NCBI RefSeq assembly: GCF_042477335.2
Contig: NC_091257.1
Location: 46,470,501 to 46,534,500, forward strand
DNA length: 64,000 nucleotides
Direction: 5' to 3'
DNA from: Ovis canadensis
Lineage: Eukaryota > Chordata > Mammalia > Artiodactyla > Bovidae
A program made the translations under genes and the position numbers. Shown piece by piece: positions 36,798 to 48,700 of this stretch (within the stretch, counting starts at the first letter, position 1; the number at the start of each line of letters is the position of its first letter). Below the pieces are notes generated by a model. The model did not search any database and was not told the origin of the DNA. It was given only the letters and a program-made list of their open reading frames with translations.

Positions 36798-36807
36798 TGC
36801 TGGGCCA

Positions 36808-38890
36808 AAGGACAAATAAATAATTTTACTACCTCAGTACTTTGAGACTGCTTTCCAAACTGGTTGAATTAATGGTCTTACAAATTCTTAGCAATATAAT
36901 AAATAGATCTCATTTTTATTTTTATTTCTCAGATATTAGTAAGTTTGAGCATCACTTTCCATTCTTATTAGATGCTCAGCTTTTCTCTTTGTAGAGCACA
37001 TTCTTATTCTTTATTCATTTTTATATTGAGCTTCTCATCTTTTATTTGTTGATTTGTAGTTCCTGGAATGTTTCTATATTAATGTCATTAATTTTACACA
37101 TTGCTAAAAGCTATGCCGGTCTGTCACTGCCTATTAGCTTTGTTTAAGGTGTTGTTCACTGACTAGAAATTCTTCATTTTAACACAGCCATAGTCATCAT
37201 TTCTTAACCTAATTAAAAATTCTTTTGGGGTTATGTTTAAAGAGAACAGCCCCTTACCTATATCTTGCTCTATTAGCTTTGCAGTTTTTCCTTTAAACTC
37301 TCTTTAATCTACCTAGAGTCCAACTTTTTCAATGTATTATATAATGTATTATAGAAATGTATAATGTGCATTGTATTATTGTATTATTATTGTATTGTAT
37401 TGCATTGTATTATTATTGTAAAAGTGCAGTGTATTATAGAAATTTATCTTTTTCCATATCACCAATACCATCTGCTGAAGAGTTGATCTTTTCTCCATTA
37501 TATAAAGTGATGTTTATCTATCATATATCACACTTTTTTATATATATAAAAAGAAGAATGCCTTTGGAAGAGTGATGACCCAGATGAGATGGGCAAGAAA
37601 AATATTCCTGGCCATCCATCTTTGGGAGGATAATGGTGACTGCTCACTCTGGAGTCAACCTTCTGAAGCCACATGCAGATAGTAAACCCTGAACTCATGC
37701 AGTTCAGGGGCTCCAAGTGGAGTTTTAAAAATTAAGAATAAAGAAAGAAATAGTCTAATTAGGTCCAGTGCTTCAGATATTGTGAATCCCTGCAGTTCCT
37801 TCAAGGCTTAGTAGCAGAACAGTGTGTCTCCATGTCATGTTGCAAGTGATGTTTTTACTGTCATAATTATGCTATACATTGCATTATAATTATCCTTCTG
37901 TAGTAGCTATTTATACCTTTTACACAAAACTTTCCAAATTTCCCAAAGCTTTCTGAAATGTATGGGATGATTCAAGGTACTTGACACGATATAGTATTTA
38001 ACTGGTAAATTTTTTTGTAAGCAAGGAAAAATCTTGCCCCAAACAGGTTTGATTTATGGCTTACTCCAGTATTCTATACATAGTAAGTCCTCAAAAAAAA
38101 TGTCCTTGGCTGATTACCTGGCTGAGTGCCCACATATTTACCGGGTTGGAATTTATATTCAGAAGGAAATCTTCTTTCATGAAAGTCATGATCTATCTTG
38201 CCTTTTGTTAGTAGGAAAAAAACAGCAGAGACTTCAAGGACTATTACATTGTGTAAAATTTAATTCCATGCAGTTATTCATGGAATCCTTCCAAGGGACC
38301 ATATAGCATTCTTATATGCTTAAATAAATATTTCTGCCTTTACCCTTGGGTTTTGATAGAAATTATTTTGGGCTCTTATTATTCATTTACATTCCCCCAT
38401 GATGTTAAACAACAAGTAGAAAATGAAATCAACCAAGCCAGTATTTCCTTTAGAAAGTACTGGTAGCAGGTAGTATTATGAGTTGGAGTCCTAACTAAGG
38501 GTTGGTAATGGCTAGCACCAGTACTGACTTTGTTTTCCATGCCTATGGATGTACCTGAAATTTAAGAGCAGAAGATCAAACTCACTCATCTAACAAGTGT
38601 TCATTACATCCAGAGATTTCTTGAGAGTGTCATGTCAGACTTGGTGAATCACTAAATCTACAGAATGGAGTTCGGAGTTTCTCTTTTCGTTTGGATCTTG
38701 ATGAAACACGTATAATAGCTCACCATTAGAGAACAAAAATTGTTACTTATGATTTCCAATTCACACAGCTGATAGATTACATGATAACATTTCCTGGAAG
38801 ACGATGATCTTCTATGTGTTCCACTGTGATGCTCCAGTAACGTCCTACTGTTCCAAAACAATTTTTTTTTTAACTTTCTAAAGTATAATA
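36808..38890. other. No gene; simple TATTG-rich patch
   Basis: About 2 kb without a recognised gene. A low-complexity TATTA/TATTG patch lies at 37330-37440. Confidence 0.45.
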
Positions 38891-38892
38891 AG

Positions 38893-38990
38893 GGGTTTCA
38901 CTAGTGGCTCAGTGGTAAAGAACCTGCCTACCAATTCAGGAGAATAGTCAGAAACAACTTAGTGCCTGAACAATAACAACAAAAGTATAA
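38893..38990 (+). mobile_element. Bov-tA SINE with large internal deletion
   Basis: Head GGGGTTTCACTAGTGGCTCA joins directly to the 3' end (AGTCAGAAACAACTTAGTGC). About 110 bp of the middle is missing. Confidence 0.75.
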
Positions 38991-41290
38991 CAGAACATGA
39001 ATTTTGATAATGTCACGTGAACTCCATCCTCCCACCCCATTTATTTCTCTACAACTCTGAGGACACTAGAGAAGTAAAGAGAGTTTCAGACAAGGGCAGG
39101 TAACTACAAGCTCTTGTGATTTCACAACAACTCAGACCAACTCAGGAATCAATACAAACAACACACATGTTGTTTGAGACCTCAATTTTGGTTAATGTAA
39201 ATCTAGGCAGGATAGCTGTAAAACGCCAATATGCTTTGAGGCTGGCAACACAAACGTTAATACAAATGTGAAACAAGAAACCAACTTTGGTTGTGTTCAT
39301 GGCAAAAGATATACGATGTCTTCCACAACTTAAAAGTTTTTCTACTGACATTTTACTGGAACATGGATATCTTTGGGACAATGCTCCTTACTTTCACACT
39401 ATTTTGAGTATTTCCAAAATTCTTATCAGTGACACTGAAAATTCTATTTTTATATTCTAGACAAAACATCCAAAGTTAAAATAGGAAGTTACATGGGAAA
39501 AACTTAAGTAAGCTCTAAATGTCCTAACCGTAAGTGATTTTTATTAAAATAACTTACAAATTCTCCGTGTCATATATTTAATGATTTATTTCAGTATATT
39601 CTATTATTTTTACTCATCAATCATGTATTTTCAGTGTCATCAAAATGGAAAGTTGAAGTTTCTACCCAGCAGAAAACATTTTGAGGGAAACATTTTACTA
39701 AACTATAAAATACTAGAGTGTTCTGATCTATTTTTCATAATCACTGCTAATAACATGATAAAGACATTATCAATCCTGCTAGCAGATTTTTAAAAACTAA
39801 TTAAACCCATTAGAAGCAGTAGAAAACAGTCATGTATTCTTTGCTACAAAAAGATACATGAATTAGACTCTATTCAACTAAAAGCATGGTTCTTTTAGAA
39901 AATATTTATATATGAACTTTTAAACCAGTTTATGGAGGTAATCAGTTTCATTTGCTATAGAAGAACAAATGAGAACATGAATCAAGAAAAGTATTACAAA
40001 AGTCAACTACAATCAAACTGAAAATTAAAGATTAATTTTGCAAAATAAGCAGTTGGCAGCAGAGTGTTCTTACAAGTGAATGTTGAATAAAACAATAATC
40101 TGGCTAAGTGAAGAATTCAGAATTGTATTCATAATGAATTTGTCATGCTGTCCACTCTGCTCTGCTCCTATTTCTGCTCTTCTCACACTGGTACAAAAAT
40201 GAGCAGGAAAGTGTGTACGTTATTACTTATTTAAGTCAAATAACTTATTCAACAGCTGCAGGGATGAACTACATCAACATGTATAACATCATAACCTAAG
40301 GGAGTGTTTTGAAAATGCTAGTATTCAATGTCTCCTTAAGCTTTACTTTATATTGGTGTTTAAATGATTAGTCTTAGCTCTCATGTAAACGTACACCTTT
40401 CCTTGCTGAGAATTGTTTCTCTGGGCTTTAGTTTTTACGACTTTCCTGTGAAATCAATCAGCTTGGTATTATTCCCATTTCACAGATGTAGGTCCAACCC
40501 ACCACCCCCATGGGCTATATATCCCACCATCACGTGGAAGTTTGAGGGGCAAAGACCATGATTTACCCTCAAATAACTTCAATTGGAATCAAGGGGATTC
40601 CTAGATTCTTCTTCATTTGGTGAAGACTTCCTCCTTTACTAGGTTTAATTCAGAAACTACCTCTTCTCTGAAATAGATTTCATTGAAATCAATTGAATCA
40701 TTCTTGTTTCATTCCTCACAGTACTGTCTCCTCAAAGCTTTCGTGAACATTGAGCACAATGTGTTTACAAAATGCACATCAATGTGTTTATGAAACACAC
40801 ATCTCTTCCTTCCTGCAGGCCTTAAGTCATTTTTACATCTCTCTCACAGAGCTTAGGAAAGGGTCAACATGAAGCAGCTGTTCCCCACAGACAAGACAAC
40901 AGGTATGAAAAATTGTAACTGCCCTTGAAGTAGTAAATATAGGTATGTTAAAGAGTGATTTTTAAATGTAAAAGAGGAAAAGAATTGGCCTAAATCCAAC
41001 CACTACATCAGTGTGGCTCAAGACACAAGTGAATGTAATTAGAAGCATGAGGAGTTCATTCCTGAATAACGAAAGGCTTTTTGTTTAAGTAAACAGTTTT
41101 CTTATATGTACTTTTTAAGTTAGGAAGAAAGGCGGGAATGATTTTATGGATAACAGAGGTTCCTGCCAGAGAAAGAATTCCAGTGGATATTTGGCAACTC
41201 AGCTGTTCTCTCCAAAAAGAGTCTTCAAGACAGCCTACCTTTTATTATGTCTGGTGAGGGTGAAAATGGGAAATATCAACAAAGAAATAT
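38991..41290. other. Sequence downstream of ST8SIA6
   Basis: AT-rich, without recognised genes or young repeats over 2.3 kb. Part of it may be 3' UTR of ST8SIA6. Confidence 0.45.
41241..41246 (-). promoter_or_regulatory. ST8SIA6: Candidate ST8SIA6 polyadenylation signal
   Basis: Read on the minus strand this is AATAAA, about 330 bp past the stop codon. Other AATAAA hexamers lie further on in this AT-rich region, so the real transcript end cannot be fixed from sequence. The 3' UTR would run down from 41577 and would include a MIR-like remnant. Confidence 0.25.
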
Positions 41291-41299
41291 TCTTAGAGT

Positions 41300-41470
41300 C
41301 CCTACCTCACACCAAATACTTGCCAAAAGATTTCATAGATTATCACATTTTTCTAATATGAGTTAGATATCATGATGCCCATTTTACAGGAAGAGAAGCT
41401 GAAGATTAGAACAATTAAATGAGTTGCTAAGGTTGCAAACATAGTGTGGAGCACGGAGCCAACCAAATTT
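41300..41470 (-). mobile_element. MIR-like SINE remnant
   Basis: CCCATTTTACAGGAAGAGAA and AATGAGTTGCTAAGGTTGCA match reversed MIR. It lies just past the ST8SIA6 stop, so it may be transcribed in the 3' UTR. Confidence 0.6.
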
Positions 41471-41577
41471 TGGGACTCTTCCTATGAAACACTACAACCA
41501 TCTCTCTCGGTGTTTGGGAATATTGTTACTCACCAACTGCATTATGTGAACATGATGCCCATTTAAAGGCATTTGGT

Positions 41578-42046
41578 TCAGGCTGTTTCACATTTGCTAA
41601 ACTGTAACTTGAGGATGCCTTTCACGTGAAGCTGGAGAATTTGTCTATACTCTTTGGGCATCTCATGGAAACCGCGTTTAGGTAACTTATTATCGTAGTA
41701 GTGATGGCTGACAGGCATGTTCTCTCCAGTTCTAGAGAAGGGCCAGAATCCATACAGCTTCACGTTCTCACACAGCTCGACTGCCACACTTGTGATCATC
41801 AAGCCAGAGGACAGGCGATACTCGGTCACACCTTTAGTCCTCCAGAAGAGTGCAAGGTTTTTCAGGTACTTGGGATGGAAAAATAAAACCTTTTGTCTTG
41901 CTTTAGATTCCTTCAGCGTGTAGTACACTTTAAAAGAGGCCGCGGTATTGGCCCTGAAGGAAAACGCAGGCAGAAGAACGAAAGCATCTCCATAGGCTGC
42001 AACGTCCTCCAGAAATATTGCTTTCTTTTCCTTTAAGTTCCCATAT
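41578..42046 (-). CDS. ST8SIA6: ST8SIA6 terminal coding exon (sialylmotifs S, III, VS)
   Basis: The coding part is 469 bp. The acceptor is TTTGGCAG (AG at 42048-42047). The first base A completes arginine from the previous exon, then 155 residues run to a TGA at 41580-41578. Motif S is centred on [21 protein letters not shown] with its disulphide cysteine. GFWPF, then HHYYD (motif III) and HEMPKE (motif VS, the catalytic-base region) follow. The protein ends [18 protein letters not shown]. The frame is intact, so the gene is probably functional. Confidence 0.94.
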
Positions 42047-42727
42047 CTGCCAAATTTTTAAAACATTGTGATTTTAACAATAATCATCAAAGGAACAGTT
42101 TGGGTAACATGAAGCTGAATTCACCACTGACCAAAAAACAGAACCAGTTATGTCACTGTATATAAAAGAGACAAACTGAAGATTCAGAGAAATTCAGGTT
42201 AAGTAAGCATCTTATATAATAAATATCAAGGGTTAGGTCTTCATTTCTTTCTTGGCATATCTATTCTTTCATTTCTACCTTCTTACAGAGCAATATCCTT
42301 GCTGGACATACATTTTTAAAAATTACTTTATCTTCAAACTCAGTAATTTTTTCCTGAGGTTGCTTTTTAATGCTGAAACATCTTCCAAATGTATCAGACT
42401 GATACATTTTCTCAAACACAGCACACTCTTAAAATATCTATACATTTTTTAAAAATTCATTGAGCTGTATGCAAGTATACATATTATTATAAAATAACAA
42501 TTTCCTTTAAAACAGCAGTCCCCAACCTTTTTGGCACCAGGGACTGGTTTCACAGAAGATAATTTTTCCATGAACTGGGGGGTGGGGGTGGTTTGGGGAT
42601 GATTTAAGTACGTATCTTTATTGTGTACTTTATTTCTATTATTATTATATGACTTCCACCTCAGATCATTAGGCATTAGATCCCAGAGGCTGGGGATCTC
42701 TGGTTTAGAAAACCTAAAATATCTATA

Positions 42728-42758
<31 letters not shown>

Positions 42759-45700
42759 GCATTTTAAATTTCCTCCATGGACTGTGATAGCTCTATGTGT
42801 TTAATTTAAATAATGCCTCAGTAAATACACTGGTATACCTAAGTGCATGTGTTTAGAAAACAAACTCTGGGGAGATGGGTACAATATGTTATATTCTCTT
42901 AAGTCATACTAGAACTATTTGGGGGATATATTCTACTACCAACAATAACTAATCACTTTGGATGAAAACAACTGAATTAAACTAAGTATGGGATTTTGGG
43001 GCTTCCCTGGTGGCTCAGACAGTAAAGAATCTCCCTGCAATGCAGGAGACCTGGGTTTGACCCCTGGATCAGAAACACCCCCTGAAGAAGGGAATGGCTA
43101 CCCACTCCAGTATTCTTGCCTGGAGAATCCCACGGCCAGAGGAGCGTGGCAAGCTACAGTCCATGGGGTCGCAAAGAGTCAGACATGACTGAGAAACTAA
43201 CACTTTCACTTTTAATGGGATTTTTACTAAGCAGCCAATATTTCATAGTAGTGACATTGTGGAAAATAAAATATGGGAATTATTTTTTAGTAATAAACTG
43301 CCCAAAGTACCCTGACAATTTTGTCAGGTTCTCCTAAGGCTTACTCTCTGAAGCTCCTAAGTAGACTAAGTTTTTTCAAGAAAGTTTTATCAAGATAAAA
43401 TAGTAACATTGAAATTCTGGAAGGAAATAATTTTTTAAAAACTTCAGTACTGGTGAAAAACATGAAGAGATAAGTAAGTTCTAATTTGATTAGCAACCCT
43501 TGACTTATGACATTAGAAGTACAACTGGACATACCTCTTAGGAGCCCAACCTAAATTACTAATATATTCTTATGTATTTTCCTTACAAAGCCATTCCAGT
43601 CAGTCTCAGCAGCAAGATTAGGGCTCAGACTAAGAAACAGGTTAAATAATAAAAAAATGGTCTTGAACAGTTATGTAACTTGGAGGGACTTACCTTAGCT
43701 TTATAATACTGGGATTTAGAGTCACCAGGTTGGTTTTAGTGCCAACATCATTGGTAACATTTCCTGTGGTTGGGGGGAGATTACACCTGAAATTTGGAAG
43801 AAAAAATATTCTCAAAATATAACTTTCAAAAAAAAGTACACCCACACATATGCATGTGACCATTCTCATTTTATTGCAGAAAATTACTGCTGTAAATAGA
43901 GTCTCAGAATTCATCTGATTTCCATCGAAAATATTTAATAAGTACAGAATTCAGACACAGGTTCGATTCCTGGGTTGGGAAGACCCCTTGGAGAAGGAAA
44001 TGGCAACCTACTCCAATATTCTTGCTGGAAAATCCTATCACCTGGCAGGCTATAGTCTATGGGGTTGCAAAAGAGTCGGACGTGACTTAGCAACTACACA
44101 ACAACAGCAACAAACTCTTAGTTGGCATTTAAATATCGGATAAAACATAAGACTCTGATAAATGCTTTCAGTGACAAAACTAGAAGTGACAATTACACCT
44201 AGCCTAGCATTTGAAGAGTTCACAATCCTTTTATTTAAATTATTTATATTAATTAGATTCCCATGGTGGTCAGTTCAGTTCAGTTACTCAATCGTGTCTG
44301 ACTCTGTGACCCCATGGACCATGCATGCCAGACTTCCCTGTGCATCACCAACTCCTGCAGCTTGCTCAAACTCTTGTCCATCGAGTCGGTGATGCCATCC
44401 AACCACCTCATCTTCTGTTGTCTCTTCTCCTGCCTTCAATCTTCCCCAGCATCAGAGTCTTTTCCAATGAGTCAGTTCTTCACATCAGGTGGCCAAAGTA
44501 TTGGGGCTTCAGCTTCAGCATCAGTCCTTCCAATGAATATTCAGGACTGATTTCCTTTAGGTTTGACTGGTTTGATCTCCTTGAGGCCCAAGGGACTCTC
44601 AAAAGTCTTTTCCAACACCACAGTTCAAAAGCATCAATTCTTCGGCACTCAGCTTTCTTTATGGTCCAGATCTCACATCCATACATGACTACTAAAAAAA
44701 CCGTAACTTTGACTAGATGGACTTCTGTTGGCAAAGTAATGTCTCTGCTTTTTTTTTTTTTTTAATTTTATTTATTTATTTAATTTTTTTTTTAAATTTT
44801 AAAATCTTTAATTCTTACATGTGTTCCCAAACATGAACCCCACTCCCACCTCCCTCCCCATAACATCTCTCTGGGTCATCCCCATGCACCAGCCCCAAGC
44901 ATGCTGTATCCTGCGTCAGACATAGACTGGCGATTTGATTCTTACATGATAGTATACATGTTAGAATGCCATTCTCCCAAATCATCCCACCCTCTCCCTC
45001 TCCCTCTGAGTCCAAAAGTCCGTTATACACATCTGTGTCTTTTTCGCTGTCTTGCATACAGGGTCGTCGTTGCCATCTGTCTCTGCTTTTTAATATGCTA
45101 TCTAGGTTGGTCATAGCTTTTCTTCCAAGGAGTAAGCATCTTTTAATTTCATGGCTGCAGTCATCATCTGCAGTGATTTTGGAGCCCAAGAAAAATAAAG
45201 TCTCTCACTGTTTCCATTGATACCCATCTATTTGCCATGAAGTGATGAGACTAGATGCCATGATCTTAGTTTTTTGAATGTTGAATTTTAAGCCAGCTTT
45301 TTCACTCTCCTATTTCACTTTCATCAAGAGACTCCTCAATTCCTCTTCACTTTCTGCCATCAGGGAGGTGGCATCTGCATATCTGAAGTTATTGACATTT
45401 CCCTCTGCAATCTTGACTCCAGCTTTTGCTTCATTCAGCCTGGCATTGTGTACGATGTACTCTGCACGTAAGTTAAATAAACAGGTTGACAATGTATAGC
45501 CATTACATACTCCTTTTCCAATTTGGAACCAGTCTGTTGTTCCACGTCTGTTTCTAACTGTTGCTGCTTGACCTGTATACAGATTTCTCAGGAGGCAGGT
45601 AAGGTGGTCTGGTATCCCCACATCTTTAAGAATTTTTCAGTTTGCTGTGATTCACACAGTTAAAGGCTTTTGCGTAGTCAATAAAGCACAAGTAGATGTT

Positions 45701-48700
45701 TTTGTGGAACTCTCTTGCTTTTTCAATAACCCAACGGAGGTTGGCAATTGGATCTCTGGTTCTCTGCCTTTTCTAAACGCAGCTTGAACATCTGGAAGTT
45801 CTCAGTTCATGTACTATTGAAGCCCTGCTTGGAGAATTTTGAGCATTACTTTGCTAGCATGTGAGATGAGTGTAACTGTGCAGTCGTTTGAATATTCTTT
45901 GGCATTGCCTTTCTTTGGGATTGGAATGAAAACTGACCTTTCCCAGTCCTGTGGCCATTACTGAGTTGTCCAAATTTGCTGGCACATTGAGTATAGCACT
46001 TTCACAGCATCATCTTTTAGGATTTGATATAGCTCAGCTGGAATTCCATCGCCTCCACTAGCTTTGTTCATAGTGGTGTCTCCTAAGGCTCACTTGACTT
46101 CAGACTTCAGGATATCTGGTTCTAGGTGAGTGATCACACCACTGGGGTTATCTGGGTCATTAAGATCTCTTTAGTATAGTTCTTCTGTGTATTCTTGCCA
46201 TGTTTTATTAGTATCTTTGGCTTCTGTTAGGTATCATTGTCAATTTACAAATTTTTAAAAATTGAGGCATTGTCATTATGGTTATAATGTCTGCCAGAAG
46301 CAAAATGTATATAAAAAACTAAAAATTTCCTGATTCCCATATGGATAGTTTTTCCACCAAATTAAGCTGTTAATAAATAAAGCTCTAATGTTCTTATAAT
46401 GATGGTTTCATATTGATGTTCTCATCCTCTTTTGAGTACTAATTGGTCTTTAAATTGGAAAACAAATTAAGAATTGTAATTTTGAGTAAGCATATTCTTG
46501 TCACAAAAAAAGGGAAAGTTGGTTACGACTCCCTAAGTATCATTTACAGAATTTCAAGTAGACCATTTCTTTAAAGCTATACATACAAAGGGAGCATCTC
46601 TGAGGAAAGCTGTTTAAACTTGACTGTGTTCTGTAATGCTCCTGAGATTAAAATAATCTATTTCATCCTCTGTGAAATATATGAATAAATGAAACATGTA
46701 CTCACTGATAAAAAAGATACATCCTAAAACAAAGATGGCACTTTTGAAGAAACAAATATTAATCATAGATAACAGGCCACAGAAATATCTTCATTAGTGG
46801 ACTTCCTGTAACAAATCTACTTTCCAGAACATAACTACTTCATATCCTTTTGAAGACTCAACAATGATTTCTAATATTATATCACTGGAGACCCATAGGG
46901 GAAACATTGTATATTGCATATATAAACTACAGTGAAGCCACTCAACACCTATTCTTGTTCCTTACACTTTTAATTGACAGCTCCAAATCTTCTGAAATGA
47001 AAAGTAATCACAAACAGTTTCCAGATGGTTTTATAAACTATAAAACATGCATTGCCAAAATTAATATAGGCTTAAACATTAAATAAATTTTAATGACATC
47101 AACTATGTATAGCCCCCATCTGACCTTTCTGTTTGGAAGGCTAACTCCAAAAGTATTGAAGTTAGTATTAATATTCAGAAAAAAAATTTTTTTAAGTATT
47201 TCTATTCAGAAAAATACCTGCCATCAGCAAATGCAGAATCTAGAATATATACATTTATTTCAGAGTTATAAATTAAGTAGCTGTTGTTGAGTTTTTCTGC
47301 TTGTTAAACCTAAACTTGTATTTCTTATACCTGCTATAAAGTAAAATGGATATTTAGGCATACTATTCACCCCACATGTTTTGGGAATTTTCAGTCTATA
47401 AAAAGTCTATTATGAGAAGAATTATTTATTTCCCCCCTGGCTTTTCCATACTGAGTACTTTAACAAAATGGCTAAATCATGCAGGTATTCACCATTTTCA
47501 CATTCATCATAAGGAACACAATAATTGTTGGACTGCCAGGTCTATTCTGTCATTACTTTCAGCATAAAATTCTAAATGAGATTAAAGTGAGGGGGAGCTC
47601 CTGATTCAAAATTGTGTTTCCTTTTCATGTGTTATTAAAAAGGGCAGCATTAAATCAATAAAGATCAAAGGATCTTCCTCCGATGCATGCAATCAGCACT
47701 CATGAAATAGGAAGAAACAGATTTCAACCTTATGAAAAGGTACATTTCAACTGAAATCCATCCTCACAAGGATGAATCATCTTTCCATCATGTTCTGAAA
47801 GTGGAGATGCTCTCTGGTTTCTTATTAGTTCAGAAGCACATAGAAACCACTTTTGCTTCTGTTTTTGGCAAGCTAGCTTGTACTGAGATATAAAAGATCA
47901 GAATTTTACAAGCCACATTTTTCCCCCTTAAATTTCAGGCCAGAAACCTAAATAAACAATGATGTTGTATGGCTATACAAAATTGAAGTCAGCATTTTCA
48001 CAAGTATTACTTGAAAACAAAGTTTTCTTGAAATGCTGTTTAAGAAAAAAAAAAAAAGTTATCCTTGATACACTGAAGTCTCTGACAAGTCCTTCAGTGA
48101 AGATCCTCTTTCACCACGATTTCATACAGGGTTTCTGGAAAGTTTAGTAAGCATAGCACAGTTTTATCCTTCTGCTATCAACATTCAAAGGAATTCATGA
48201 TCCATTTAACACTTCAGAAAACAAACCAGATAAATTGTAGGCTTAAGCAATAAATTTCAAAGATCAAAATTTAAACAGAGTATCTTTAGAATATTCTTTT
48301 AAAATATTCAACTGATCTTGGATTAAAAAAAAAAAAAACCAGAAAACAATCTGACAGTACTTACCTAAAAACGAAGTCAGATTTATCGATTTCAGCTCCA
48401 CAGAGAGACTGATTTAGAATTCCTCCGTTTCCAACCACTGCACACTGATTAAAAGAGTATCCCATAAAAGGTTGAAACTATCAACAGAAAGTGAAAAGTT
48501 GCCATAAATATCTTTAGTTTTAGAACCATAAACATCATCAGCTTAATTCAAGTAGCTGAAGTTTTACATATACTAAGGAAAGAAAAAGAACAAGAAGCAA
48601 TACCATAGCATGTTAATCAACTTCTGACTAATCATAAGATATCCTGTAGGACTTCCCTGGTGGTCTAGTGGTTAAGAAACTGCCTGCCAATGCAGGGGAT

